In this document: positions 1 through 13,100 of the stretch, in pieces | Numbering within the stretch: position 1 is the stretch's first letter | How the letters are laid out: every line of letters begins with the position of its first letter | DNA from: Eutypella sp. D-1 | Lineage: Eukaryota > Ascomycota > Sordariomycetes > Xylariales > Diatrypaceae | DNA: 64,000 bases | Assembly: GCA_023313575.1 (NCBI GenBank) | Contig: JAJTTP010000009.1 | Coordinates: 434,001-498,000 of the forward strand | Reading direction: 5' to 3' | The notes under the pieces: model-generated | Told to the model about the DNA's origin: nothing | Seen by the model: the letters and a program-made list of their open reading frames with translations, nothing else | Database searches by the model: none | Program-made: the position numbers and the translations under genes

Positions 1-770
1 ACAAGAGCCGCCGGCCGATCTCGCGCAGTACTTTTCTTACTGGTGTCGGTTCGGCGTCGTTTCCCGGCCACGGGATAACTAGAGTCTGTTGCGTTGGCCA
101 CCGGTGTCTATAATCTGGTTCCTGCTTGTGCGGCTTTTTACCAAACCGTGGCATCACAGGGCGGCGAAAACAGTAAACATGCGGTAATAGTGCGAGAGCC
201 TGCTGTGTATATCTCGCAGGTGTTCAGAATAAGTAACGAAACGACCTTGTCGTTTAACAGAAAACGGGCTGAATGCGAGTTAAGACATGGCGGCCATTCT
301 GGATAGGGTTTTGCTTCGGTTACGTGTTGACGAAATACGTCCAGAAAGGAATGCTGGCTGCAGCAATGCGTAAGTTCTATGTTTCCTCTCAGACACTCAT
401 CACCTACCAGTACTGGGATGGAAGTCGAATCCATTCAGTGGGTATGCCTTCCGTCTCTAAGTTCGCACGTCGTTTCTAATTCAATTGCCATCACCACATT
501 CGAGTGTAAGGCAGCAGCTACAGACCACCGTGGAAGGTCCCATCAAGACCTTCCAGTCGGCATGTATAGACCATGAAACAAACCGCATCATCCTAACCGA
601 TTCTTCTAGAAGAATGCGATAATTCTACAGGAGCTACATCCCCTGCCCTTTGTTTCCCTGGGCAGCTAAGTAGCGTATACTAATACCATTGTAGGGCACC
701 TGACGCATTGCCATTGCACGAATTCACCGGATATTTATGGACTTCAACCATTTTAACTTTCTATTCCCTT
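1..770. other. Left-edge intergenic DNA, no gene recognised
   Basis: Only short overlapping open frames under 100 codons occur here, on both strands, and none resembles a known protein. The stretch lies downstream of the minus-strand dipeptidase gene, so its right end probably includes that gene's 3' UTR. A gene cut by the window start cannot be excluded. Confidence 0.5.
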
Positions 771-1834
771 CTAACTTCCAAATATCCTCTCTAGATAATT
801 TAGCCAATTCTCGCCGAGGACCTTGCGCATCTTCTCCTCGCTCCAGCCTTTTCTCGCCATAGCACATGCTAGTTCGGCCCTCTCCGCCAGGGGTCCCAGG
901 GGCTTCACAACCTTTTGGCTGCCCCAGGGCGTCAGCCGCCTAGCGTAACCCTTGTCCTTGTTGCACCAAGCCATGAAATCGCTAGGGCGGCCGTGGCCTT
1001 CGCTCGAATCAGACCCGATGCCCACCAGGTCCTCTCCTATCAGACCGATGACATAGTCCAGCGCATTGACATAATCGTCAATCGTGCTGTCGTTGTCCTT
1101 CTTCATGTGCGGGCCGAACTGCGACAGGCCGACGAACCCTCCCTTGGATCCGATGAGCTTGATGAGGTGGTCCGACTTGTTCCGCGGATGTTCCTTCATG
1201 CCACTGGGAAGCACGTGGGAGAAACACGGCGGCTTTCCTTCCGGTGCATAATTAATGGCGTCTTCGCTAGTCTTGGGGCCCACATGACTGAGATCGACGA
1301 CCATCCCGAGCTTGGCCATCTCGTCGATCACTTCTCGGCCGAAACCCGTCAGCCCCGAATCGTTGAGCTCCGTGTAGCCGGCTCCCGAGTAGTTCTGGGT
1401 GTTGTAGGTGAGCTGCATCTTCCGGACTCCGAGATCCCGGAAGACGCGCAGGTAGTCGAGCTGGTCCTCTATGCCCGCCGTATTCTGCCATGACAGGAGC
1501 ACCGCTGTCTTGCCGGCCTTCTTCGCCGCGCGGATGTCTGCCACGCTGTGCGCTTGCACGATCAAGTCGTCGTGTTCCTCGAACCACTTCTTCCACTGCA
1601 CCACGTTGGCGATGCTACCCCTGAAACCCTCCCACCTGCATTTCCCGGTGTCAGCCATTGATGTTATAAATCATGAATTTTGACTCTAACCTACAACCCG
1701 CAAGTGCACGACACACCGGTGAAGCCTCCTTTATGCCATGCCTCAAATATCTCACGCGAGAAGTTGCATATGTTCAGCCCATCAAAATGGATTGCATCAG
1801 CGTAGATCCTACGTGCTTCGGCCTCGGAAACCAT
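771..1834 (-). CDS. Membrane-dipeptidase-like protein, peptidase family M19
   Basis: The protein resembles the M19 (renal/membrane dipeptidase) family, zinc-dependent TIM-barrel enzymes that cleave dipeptides. I read two exons, 1834-1698 and 1635-771, joined across a 62-nt GT-AG intron, giving 333 aa. The first exon supplies the N-terminal HxD metal motif (H16, D18 in IHFDGLN), which the long second frame alone would miss; this is why the start at 1834 was chosen. Other expected ligands are visible: H163 in VDLSHVG, H186 in CFSHVLP and D255 in GIGSDSS. The position that is a bridging Glu in renal dipeptidase appears as Gln (Q96 in SWQNT), as I recall from a bacterial M19 subgroup, so metal content or activity may differ. 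No signal peptide or GPI tail is seen, suggesting a cytosolic protein. It is divergent from the MFS gene at 2669. Family assignment is strong; substrate is unknown. Confidence 0.88.
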
Positions 1835-2668
1835 CTTCAAGATTGATCTTGCGGGCGCTTTTGTTATACAGTCAAGGTAGTTGCACCTGTTCTTCCAGCG
1901 CAGTAAGTAGAAACATAGTGTTCGAAGAAATAGCGATCCTATGTTTGTAGCCCTTCAATTCTTGCATATTAGTCCGGACAATATCTCGCCTCACTTCCCG
2001 ACTTGACGTGTCGGCATGACTACGCGATTGGCCGAAATGCAGAATGCATCTATCTTGCGAGTCGGGACTCTCCCGACATAAATTACCTGCTACATGTAGC
2101 GCTAATGGCGCAATCGGTAGGCGGGTCTCCTCCTAACCCTGCCCGCCCCGTTATGGATCTTATAGCGCTGATCACGCAAGGGATGGCGGGCCCCGTGTCG
2201 GTGCTTACGGTGTCAACCTGTTCCCTGGGACTGAATTAACACACGGGAACCCAGAGCATTGGCGGCAGCCTGCCATGTGCTCGGCAAAGTAAGCGATCGG
2301 GGAAGCTTGATATAAATTCCGGGAATAACTGCTTATCATGCTAAGAAACATCAAGCCGGATTTCTTCCTGACCGGCGTCCTGTCCGACGACACTCTTGGC
2401 TACCTGGTCTAGATACCACTAGCAGTCCCAAACCAACTACATCTGATCAAAGAGTGTCGGGAATCTTGTCCTCGCAACTTGCCTCAAATATTGCGTTATT
2501 CGAATTGTTATGGGTCATCGTTCACAGCCTCGCATATTATAAGGTTGTCCGCCGTGGGGAGAAGGCCTGAATGGGGATGTTGATGCAGTTCATGAGCGTA
2601 TCTTTTTCAATTGCTGGGAGTGTTTCTTTGAGCTGTATGCTACCTGAGTTGGCATTGCCTCACGAATC
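1835..2668. other. Divergent intergenic region between dipeptidase and MFS genes
   Basis: This 834-bp spacer lies head to head between two divergently transcribed genes and should hold both promoters. Nothing coding is recognised in it. Whether the two genes are co-regulated cannot be judged from sequence. Confidence 0.5.
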
Positions 2669-4321
2669 ATGGACCCAGGAAGCGATATCGAACGGACGTC
2701 GGCCGGCAGCAAGGCCGACCCATCGGTCCGTGTGGATGCGGCCGATCGCCCGGATAGCAAACGACCCCTGAGAGACAGGATTGCCGCCATTGTTTGGGAC
2801 TCCCTCGACAAGACGCCGGAGGAGCGCAAATTCGTAGCGAAGATCGACTGGTACATCCTAAGCTACTGCTGTATTAGCTATTTTTGCAAGTACCTGGATC
2901 AGACGAATGTAAGTTACCTTGCCCCGAAGGCATTTTCTCGTGCCAACCTCCCTTGGCTGACATCACCCCGTCCAGGTTAGCAATGCGTACGTCTCGGGGA
3001 TGAAGGAGGATTTGGGCATGGTGGGAAACCAGCTCAACCTCCTGACGACTTACTGGAATATCGGCTACATTATAGGGCAGTTGCCATCGCAACTGGTGCT
3101 CACCAAGGTTCGGCCGTCCATATGGTTACCCAGTCTAGAAGGCGCCTGGTCTGTTATCGTCATTGGCATGGCTGGCGCGAAGAATGTTGAGACCTTGTAC
3201 GCGCTTCGGTTCTTCGTTGGGCTCCTCGAGGCCTCGGCCTATCCTGGCATAGTGAGTAGCCCCCTGTGCTCAACTCTTTACCTGATATATGCGTACCCCT
3301 GCTGACTCCAAGCCAAAGATGACACTACTGGGTAACTGGTACACGCCGCAAGAGCTTGGGAAACGGGCTTGCATCTTCCAGGCTTCATCAAGTGCCGCAC
3401 AAATGTTCTCTGGGTACGCCTACCCCTGGTTCCGTATATATTATCTCGCCGCATACTGACCGTGCTCTTAGCTATCTCCAAGCAGCGCTGTATAGCGGCA
3501 TGAATGGACGGTCCGGACTCGCCGCCTGGCAGTGGCTCTTCATCTTCGACGGTATCATCGGCATCCCTATCGCCCTGTACGGTTACTTCGCGATCCCTGA
3601 CCAGCCGACATCTTCTAAGGCAAGATGGCTGAAGAGTGACGACCGTGACCGCGCCATCAACAGAATGGAGACGTGCGGCAGAGAACCAATGAAAAAGCTT
3701 ACATGGGGCATTATACGCGAAATCGTAACGTCTTGGCCCGTCTACCTCTTCTGCGCCATCTTCATCGTGCACGTGCTTGGCATCCGCATCTACTCGTACA
3801 TGAACCTGTGGCTCAAGGCGACGAAGCTCTTTACGACCGAGGAGGTTAATATTATCCCGACGGCAGGTTATGGACTACAGATTATCTTCACTCTTTCGTA
3901 CGCGTGGACTAGTGACGCCATCGGGAAGCGATGGCCACTAATCATCGTGGCGTGTCTCGTCGCGTTAATAGGCACCGTCATCCTCTCGGTATACCCAGAA
4001 CACAATATCGCGGCCATGATGGCGGGCTGGCTGCTCACCTTCCTCGAGACTGGGGCGGGAGCGCTCATCATCACTTGGATCAACGAGATCTGTTCGCACT
4101 CAGCGGAGCACCGCGCTATCATCATCGGCGTGGTCGAGACCGCCGCATTTACCTTCCAGGCCTGGGTCCCCTTATTCGTCTACAATACCGGCGAGGCCCC
4201 CAAGTTCCGCATCGGCTACGAGATGGCCTCACTCTTCTTCGCCCTCGAGATCGTGCTCACGCTCGTCATCCTGTACTGCGCCAAGAGGTGGCCACAGGGG
4301 AAGAAGGAACTCCCGCAGTAA
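2669..4321 (+). CDS. MFS transporter, Dal5-like anion:cation symporter
   Basis: A major facilitator carrier of the anion:cation symporter type (the fungal allantoate/pantothenate/nicotinate permease group), expected in the plasma membrane to import small organic anions with protons. Four exons, 2669-2908, 2976-3251, 3319-3413 and 3472-4321, join in frame to 486 aa across GT-AG introns of 67, 67 and 58 nt. The N-terminal 65 residues are hydrophilic. The first helix carries YFCKYLDQTNVSNAYVSGM, characteristic of this family, followed by LRFFVGLLEASAYPGIM in the region of helices 4-5. A charged central loop (residues about 250-280) separates two groups of hydrophobic segments, and the C-terminus is short and basic. 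The substrate cannot be read from the sequence. Start chosen at the first ATG in frame with the first exon. Confidence 0.92.
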
Positions 4322-6666
4322 TCTACCAGAAACGACGTTGTTTAGTGTTTTACATTGAGTCGTTATGGGTCGTCGTATATTAGAAATACGTAGTAGATAT
4401 AATGATACTCTGAAGCTCCTGGTGTATCCATCGCGTCGCGTTATAGATCTGTCTCATTGTTTGTTTTATAATACTGCCGTCTTCCAGTGGTGTGGCTTTC
4501 AAACGGCTACTTTGCTCCGAAACACAGCAAATGGTGCATCATGATTGAAGGCATGTCAGCTACTGCAAGGGGCTAGCCAGGTGGGTGGGATTCTCATTAG
4601 ACCAAGTCTTTACCTTGCTGGCATGAAGCTTTTGATCATGCGTTTCTCTCCTGGGGATAATGCTGACAACAGGATTCGTGATCATGAAGCGACGCCTTGG
4701 TGCAGTATAGCCTCTAACCCCTTAATCACCTTCCATGAACGGGTTTATGCACGAACGGGCGAGAACGCCCATTCTGCATTGCACATATTAAGAAATGTCT
4801 CTCTACCCGTTCGTATTCTAACCCCATATGATATGTCTGGACTATATTCAGGTTCCATGCGCGTGCGAGTATATGAATGCGAACCATATCGGCCCTACCA
4901 AGCTTCCATCATACCCACCCCCGTGAGGCATTGACGTCGTTGGTCCAGACACCTGGTTGATTGAACGGAATCGTTTAGTCACTCTGCTAGGACTTCATCC
5001 GCCCGGTTGGGGCGCGCTAGTGGTGTACTGAAGAACCTGGTTTGCTCTGCCTGCCAGCCTCGCTGATGTGAACACTGGCGTCGGCAAGGGGTTTCGTTCG
5101 CACAAATTACATGTATTCCCTTTCAGTTTCGTCTAGAATGCTGTATATTCAAAACCTCGTTGTGTGTGTTGTACTCTATATTATAGTGTATCCTGCGACA
5201 TGCAAGTGCGTTCCCGACATACTTGTGCCCAGAACATACCACCTATACTTGGTCGATGCGACCTTACGAACATACGGCGACCCACTTCCCCAGATTTAGG
5301 ATTATGTGCAATGGATTTGGTGGTGTCGAATATCAGACTCCAAAACGGCATTTAGTATGGCGACTAAGCCTCTAGCGACAAGACCAAGAGGGTGTATATG
5401 CCTAGACAGCCCTAAGAAGAGGAAAAGAAAAGAATACATAGAATCGGAGAGTGAGGGGTAAACGCGGCTTCAATGTCAAGATCGAGAACGCGGCGATCGT
5501 TGCTCCTTTTGTGACGAGAACCAAATTCATGCATGCATTGACAGTTGCTCGCTGGAATGCAACCAAAATACGATGTGGTGGTGTGGCTAGGGATGAGGTC
5601 CTAATTGGGGTTTTGTTGGATGCCGACCTCTCTACAGTGGAAGCCCATTGGAGGTTTTCGCATTTTGCCGGATTCTTCCAGCCGGGCCCGTTTCCCGTCT
5701 AAGCCTCCACGGGACCCTTTCGCACCAATCTTCTTTCGCCTCTTTTTTACTTTTTCGTTCTCCATTTCTCTAATTGGTGAATTATCGCTTGAAAACCCGA
5801 ATCTTCGTGCCCCGGCTATGACTACAGTTAACCGAACTCTATGTACGTGGAAACTCCAACCACTCCTCAGAATGAACGAGCAAAGCAAGCACGCGTCCGG
5901 TGGATCTCGACCAGCCGGTGGTGGAGCGAGCGAAAGATGCGTCCATACGCAAGTTTCTATTCGGGCCTAGATCTGAATCGGGAAATTTCATGGAAGCTAT
6001 GGCCCGAATTCGCCGTATGGGGATATTCCTCGGTCTGATTTAGCTCTCTTTTGACGAGAGGAGAGACAAGCTCAGTTCAAAGGCTGGTATACAACGCATT
6101 TAGAATACTTGTCTGTCTCTAATGTTGTTAGTAAATAGATAGACTGACCCTGGCAAAATGGTGGTTTAACGAGCCCTCGTCCTTCTTTTCAGACCCCTGT
6201 CTGAAGATGGGTCGCCTATCCCGCCCTTCTAACAGCTATCGGGATGTGGGAAAACAGTCCGGGAAAGGTGATGACTTTGGTGCCCCGTGTCTGGTGCGTA
6301 CCCGGGACCAATAATGGCCTGGGCCGAGGATCGACGGCTTCCGGGGTCGTTAAGACCTCGGAAATCTCGAGACCCTATACTACTAGATCATTGAAGGCTA
6401 CTACCCTGGCTTGCCCTCCCTGCCAACACCCCCCGCATGGTGTGCAGATCGAGTGCCGGCTGATCGACATGTCGTGGGTTAGGTAGAGCGTGAATCATCG
6501 TTGCTGGTAGTTACCTGTCTAGACCTCTGGCTCTTTTGATACATAATGCGGCAGTCCCCCGCCGTGGCCGCTGACCGGCTCCTCTTTTCTTGGGTTTGGC
6601 CTCCTGCTTCCTCCATCGTGAACGATTAGACTCTGTTCATCCGGACTACCTGAGGATCAAATAAAG
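4322..6666. other. Intergenic region, no gene recognised
   Basis: About 2.3 kb between two plus-strand MFS genes. Frames of 60-129 codons occur on both strands but lack recognisable domains or plausible splice connections. The right end should contain the promoter of the sugar transporter. I see no transposon termini here. Confidence 0.5.
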
Positions 6667-8714
6667 ATGCAACGTGGTGAATCATCAGCACGGCAAAGGC
6701 AGGCCCCTGCGCCTCTACCTCACATCACGGAGGTCGTAGCAGAAGGCTACGATGACCATGGGGAGTATGAGGAGAGTATGGCCTCCTGGGAGATACCACA
6801 GTTCGAACGGGTATACTGGATGCGGGAGCCGCACCTACGGAAGCTATATGCGTGGGCCTGCGTGCTTATGATAGCGTCTGCTACGACGGGGTTTGACGCG
6901 TGAGTTCAAATGACCTAAGTGCTCACCCCTGAATCGTAAATACTAACCTTTCGTGCGATCACAGTATGTTAGTCAATACCTCGCAGCAGATCGATCGCTG
7001 GAAGGCCTACTTTCCCCAAACGCAGGCCACAGAGGGTAACTCGCAGGAGGTTGCGGACAGTTGGCTGGGGCTGATGGTGAACCTATTCAACATTGGAAGC
7101 ATCGTCAGCTTTTTCATCACGTGAGTATTCCAGCCGCATAATGGGCGATGGATATATGTACTGATACTGGAACGCAGGCCTTACGTTGCCGACCACTGGG
7201 GGCGAAAGCCGGCTATTACATACGGATGCATATTTATGATAGCGGGAGGGTGTGTCTCAGCATTTTGTAACGGCTACGAAAGTAAGTGGGATGAGTCTCA
7301 AAACGACATACGGCATACTCATTAACTCTTGGCAGTGTTCGTTGCAGGTCGCTTTATCCTAGGGTTCGGAAACAGCCTGTCACAAATGGCATCGCCCCTA
7401 TTATTGACTGAGATATGCCATCCTCAACATCGTGGTCCCGTCACGGCTGTCTATAATTGCCTGGTACGGAATTCTTAAAAATAGCATAAACTCTTCGCTA
7501 ATCATTGATCAGTGGAACTTGGGTGCCTTGTTGGTGGCTTGGATCGGCTGGGGGACAGCACAGATGACCAATGATTGGTCTTGGCGCTCTATCACGCTCC
7601 TTCAGATACTTCCGTCCGTGATTCAGATTGTCTTCATTGGCTGGATCCCTGAATCACCCCGATTCCTTATGGTTAAAGACCGCCATGAGGAGGCACTTCA
7701 CATCCTAGCCAAGTACCACGGTGGGGGGGACCGGAACAATGCGACCGTGCAATTTGAGTTCCGTGAGATCAAGGAGACCATGAAGATCGAGAAGGAGCTG
7801 GCCCGATCCGCGGGCTACCTTGATTTCCTTCGAACGAAAGGAAATCGCTGGAGACTTGCCATCCTGGTATCACTTGGGGTCATTTCACAGTATAGCGGAA
7901 ACGCCCTGTTCTCGAATTATATGGACGCCATTTACATCGGCGCCGGCATCTCCGAGCAGAACAAGAAGCTAGGGGTGAGTGGAGAATCTTGACACGGGAT
8001 AGGGGGGTACAACTAACGAGCGATATTAGCTGAGCGGAGGCAAAACCATTCTCGACCTCATCGTAACGGTGCTCGCGGCGCTGAATGTTGACCGGTTCGG
8101 GCGACGGCCATTATTCCTCATTTCAATATCGGGCATGGTGGTTTCGTTTGCCCTCTGGACTGTGTGCGGGGCTGTATATGAGAAATCGGGCCTAGAGAAC
8201 TTATCGGCTGGTTACGCACAGCTCGTGCTGATTTGGGTCTTCGGAATCTTCTATGACATCGGCTTCTCTGGACTGCTCATCGCATACGCCCTCGAGATCC
8301 TGCCCTTCAACCTCCGCGCTAAGGGCATGATGATCATGAACATCACCTTGCAGGCTGTCCTCGCTCTTAGCAACCAAACGAACAAGCTTGCCTGGAACCG
8401 CATGCCCACGCACTGGTACTTTATGCTGTTCTATACTGTATGTTTGATACCCTTCCTTCGCGACCTTGATTTAAGGTGATGGGACTAACGCGCGTCATTG
8501 CACTTAGGTCTGGGACTTCCTCGAGCTCATTTTTGTGTTCTTTTTCTACGTTGAGACCAAGGGACCGACTCTAGAGGAGATCGCGCGCATCTTCGATGGG
8601 GCGGACGCGATACCGCGCGTCGACTTGCGGCAGGTTGAGAAGGAGATTCAAGCTGCTGAGCACGATGAAGACCTGAACAGGAGGTCCTGGGCGAAGACCC
8701 AGAATGTCATTTAA
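6667..8714 (+). CDS. MFS sugar transporter (hexose/lactose permease type)
   Basis: A sugar-porter MFS protein, expected to import a mono- or disaccharide with protons across the plasma membrane. Seven exons, 6667-6899, 6965-7120, 7178-7281, 7336-7463, 7513-7974, 8030-8437 and 8508-8714, join in frame to 565 aa; the introns are 49-70 nt. Family signatures visible in order are DHWGRKPAI after helix 2, GRFILGFGNS in helix 4, IPESPRFLM before the central loop, NVDRFGRRPLF in the second half, and VETKGPTLEEI after the last helix (usually PETKG). The N-terminal 50 residues are hydrophilic and probably cytosolic. The sequence most resembles fungal lactose-permease-like and hexose carriers; which sugar it moves cannot be told. 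No sugar-metabolism gene lies beside it. Confidence 0.93.
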
Positions 8715-10123
8715 TATGGTTTATTTCCCACGATATTCATAGTCTGGGGAACTTGCTGAAGGTATCAAAAAGAAAATCGCATTGGCACTAGAGTTTGGAT
8801 TACTACACGATTTTACGCAGCTATGAAAGGGGCAGTGGTAAACTAGCAATTAGCATGAAAAAGAAATATGGAGCATCAAGATAGGGGTAGGAATATCAGG
8901 ACGCCGAGGCGACCTCACTATTGAACTATATATAATGAAATACATTAGAGCGCAGCCTCATAGCACTGCTAGATTGATTGTGTGGCTGCACCAATTTACG
9001 AAACGTACTGGTTATGTGTTGGTCTTTGGTGTAGATATGAACCAATAGTTATTGATTCCCGGTTTAGAATGACGATAGTGGCTTTGTGATTCTTCGTCAA
9101 ATTTGTTGGCTGTGCCCATCAAGCTCCTGGGAAGGTCGAGGAACATGCAGTTCGAACGTTGCGGGCATTGAGCTCAAAGCTGTATTTTGTTACAACGTTT
9201 TTCCCTTCGATTATGGCGATAGCTTCTAGGGAGGCCTTGTCTGTTGCGGCGACAATTCACCTATGGAACTGCGTAGCTTCAGCTAGAACTCTCCTTTCCG
9301 CGGGGTTCTGGCGGTTCTGGTGTTATGGAGATGCCCTTTTCTGTTCTAGGTTCTGTCCCCAGGCCCACCAAGAGCCCAAGTAGAAGCGGCAAGCCGGCGC
9401 CGAGTCCTGCACCCAATCCCGCTTTCAAGGCTGTCGAAAGGCCAGTAGGGCTGAAGTAAGTAGCAGCCAGAGGAGAGAAAAAAGGCATTTAGTCGGTCCG
9501 ACACACCATTATTAATTGCATGCCTATAAACGGTATACTATATTTTGGCGGCACTGGGAGACAGCGGCATGGAAATTCCATTCTCTTCTACATGAGGCCG
9601 TACGTATTCACACACACTGTAGACAGTGGTTTTATCGTTCCGACTCCTGTCGGCCACCGTAGCCTAGTGCTTATCGATTGGTTGGAGGGGGCGGAGGGAT
9701 GTCTGACATACTTTTCGTTTTCTAGGATTATGTCGAATAGAAAGGGTATGCTGTTCGGTGACAAAATCTGGTGACAAAGTCTGTTGTCGGATGCCGAGGC
9801 AGCCAATGAAATTTGATGGTCTGGGGTGGGGGGGCGAACAATAATGCATAATCATCCCGAACTCCAAGCAGGCTTTGGCACTTCCATCCCCCTTATCTCC
9901 AGCCAATGAGTATCTATGTATTTGATGATGCGACAGTATCAACCCATCATAAATAAGTGACACTGCTCTTATTGCCGTTTAACCTTTGCAAGCTTCATCT
10001 CCCCAATCACACCGGTGTATTTTAGTTATAGAAGACTCGGTCATTATTCATAGTATTAGATCCAATATCCCGAGCGTTTTTGGTACATTTTTCAAGAACT
10101 TGACTTGAGTTGTTCCAACCATC
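8715..10123. other. Intergenic region with one weak coding remnant
   Basis: About 1.4 kb between the sugar transporter and the ankyrin gene. Apart from the short Gly/Leu-rich frame listed separately at 9279-9488 nothing protein-like is recognised. The right end should include the ankyrin gene promoter. Confidence 0.45.
9279..9488 (-). other. Possible fragment of a single-pass membrane protein
   Basis: A 69-codon frame contains a Ser/Thr-poor lead, then GLSTALKAGLGAGLGAG followed by a Leu/Gly-rich hydrophobic stretch and a Pro/Glu-rich tail. That order resembles the transmembrane end of fungal cell-surface proteins, in which a Ser/Thr-rich ectodomain is followed by such a segment. No ectodomain exon is evident upstream on the minus strand, so this is either a relic or chance. 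Kept only because the hydrophobic pattern is distinctive. Confidence 0.2.
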
Positions 10124-13100
10124 ATGTCCATACAACGACGAAACGCGCCTATACATGAAGAGGAATGGGCCCGCCACAAGAGTACTATAGTGGGACTCTA
10201 CTTGAGAGATGACTTGAGTCTTACTAAAGTAGCACGGGCAATGGCAGAGGATCATGGGTTCGCTGCAAGGTAATTACTGTCGGGAATTTGGCCTCTTTAC
10301 CCTACTCTAACATATTGATCTAGCACGTCTCAGCTTGAGGCACATCTAAAAGAATGGGGAGCCCGCAAGAATCTGAAACTCTCAGAATGGGAAGCCATCT
10401 TCAGCGTGTTCGACATGATCCCTCCAAATATACCCCGAAGAATCGTCATGTCACACCAGCCAGTGGCCGAAAAAACAATAGCCAGAGCTCGTAAACATAT
10501 CAAGGCTAAACGCCTCTCTCTCCCACACCGTGCGGCACGTCAATCTGCTACTAGCAGTGGCATCCATACCACGTCCAATAATCAGCAAGTAATGGTTGAA
10601 ACTTGGGGTCAGGATGGTCTGTGGCATCCTTATGAGGACGGCATGTCACAATCAACCGGTGGTACCCAGCTTGTTTCGAATGCTGGACAGACAAGGTCTT
10701 TCTCCTCTTCACGACTCTCACCAGAGAGTCTGTCCAACACAGCTGGGTTACAGGCCTCAGATATCGCGCCAAGTGCGGGTGTACTGGATAGTTTGGGAAC
10801 CGTCATCGAAGACAGCCCCTTGCATGTCAATACTTTATTCCCTCGAAGTACCCACCTACCTCGCACCTTACTCTTGAGCCCCGGATGTGACTGGCTTGTC
10901 AACACCCCATCAAGGCGTCTTGGGCTTGACTTGTCCGTGAAACGCATCAAGTCATACAATCAGATTCTCCATCGTGGCTGGCAGACCTTTATGGCCAGAA
11001 ATCTTAACGATGCCCATGAGTTTCTTCTAGCAGTTGCCAGAACGGTGCAACCCCTAGGCAAAACCAGTAGTCATGCTATCAAGGAGGATTCGATAGTCAA
11101 AGCGAGACGACTTTTGATGAGGATGGCTGGGGTAAATCAACACGCTCAGCCGAGCCCCAATACAGACATAATATCCCCACGAGAAATATCGGAGTTAGGA
11201 CTCGATCAACTGCTTCTCGGTTCGATGGTTAACGGATTCGCTGGCCTTGGGCCCGAGAATATCGAAAGCATCGCTCAGTATCTCGGCAGGTCAGAGAATA
11301 CGAACTTGAGCTTCTTGAAGTTTCCCGAAAATTGTTCATCGAATACTGTCAAAGCCTTCACAGAAAGCCTTTTCCGAGCTGCAATTGAAGCATCGGAAAA
11401 CCGGGTCCTGAGCGCCGTGCTTGCTACAGGGTACATAAATTTAAACGATATGGCCATCCTATGCTACAGAGGAAACGCAACACCACTCGAGAAGGCGATA
11501 GAGCTTCACAATCCTGAAGGCGCAAAAATTCTGCTTCGTCATGGAGCTAACCCTAATCTTAGGAAATGGATCAAAGAGGTTCATACAACACTAGTGGGGT
11601 TCATCATGCACACTGCATTGCGGATGGCGTGTACGGGCCAGCAGCTGCAGTCACACCCAGATTGGTCGTCTCTTGTTGACGAACTAGTAATGGCGGGAGC
11701 CGAAATAGATCTCTATGAAATTTCCCCTCATTTTGTCGAGGTCCAGGACTGCCTCGGGTTATATGAAACTACTCTTCATCATTGCTTATCATCGAAGCAT
11801 CAAGATCTCATCAAGAACGGGTATTTCGGGATAATCTCTCACGTATTGGGAGAAATCCAAGCCACGCGGGTTATTCGGTCCATGGTTTTAGAATGTCAGA
11901 ACACTCATGACAGCGCATGCATGAGCCAGTACCAAGCAGGCCTGGATTATGGCCTTGAAGTTGCTGTCCGGAAAGGATATGATGAACTGGTGCGACTTCT
12001 ATTCCCCTACACATCCACGGAAACAGCTATCTTATGCGCCGCAATTTCAAGTGGAAGCGACCTTCTCACTAGCTATATCCTGTCACAAGGGCCGGATATA
12101 AACGCAGTTGTGAAGAAGTATGGCGCATTCTGGAGTGACAATATGAGGCGAGTAGAAAGACTCGCCTTTGATCAGGACATGCAGCTGGACCATTTTACTT
12201 CACCACTTGGGGAAGCTATTCGGGCCGGGAACATGCCCCTTGTCCAGATCCTCGAGGAAGCTGGAGTTCTGGACTCTCTCAACCAGCCCTCCCAGGCGGA
12301 AGTTGCCATAAAAATTGCTGCTGAAGTTGGGAACTCTGACTACGTAAGAAAGATTCTGGATTGCTGCCCATATCCACCTCCATATATGTTGACAGAAGCG
12401 CTCTCCAATGCTATCCGCCTCAATCACGAAGATTTAGTCTTCACTTTATTGCGCGCAGGCGCTCCCGTCAGAGACGATACAATAGAGGAGCAGAGCACGG
12501 CATTGCTGAGTACGGCACTTCGAAATAGAAATCCGCGTATAGTAAACGCGCTTTTGAATGCAGATGTCAGCGGCAGCGGAGATATGCTGTTAGTGCACAT
12601 GGCACTTAGATGGGGAGACAAATCGATTATAACAAACCTCTTGTCCACTTTTGTATTTCCACGGCGCTTGGTGGCCAACATCGAGAGCATTTCACCCCCC
12701 TTTTTGATCGACAATCTATCACCACGCAATTATGACAGCCGCACAAACGCCTTGGCAACAGCTATCGGGGAATCTATTGACGACGACGATATGTTTCGAT
12801 TTGTCCTTGAATCTAAATTGGGAACGCAAGCAGCGCTCACAGAATGCCTTATCGTGGCTTTATACAAAAATAATAACCACATGTTTTCACGACTACTTAG
12901 CTTAGGAGCAGATGGCTCGAATGAGGCTGTCTGGGCAATGGCTGCAAAACACCGCCCAGACATGCTTCCAACGCTAATGGAGCAACGCACGAACAACAGG
13001 GTCGTTCGAACGAAAGGAATGAAAACGAGCGTTCTCCATGAGGCAATTCGGAGTGGCGCCAGCGCTTTAAATGCTATACAGCTTCTTATCAATTCCGGGG

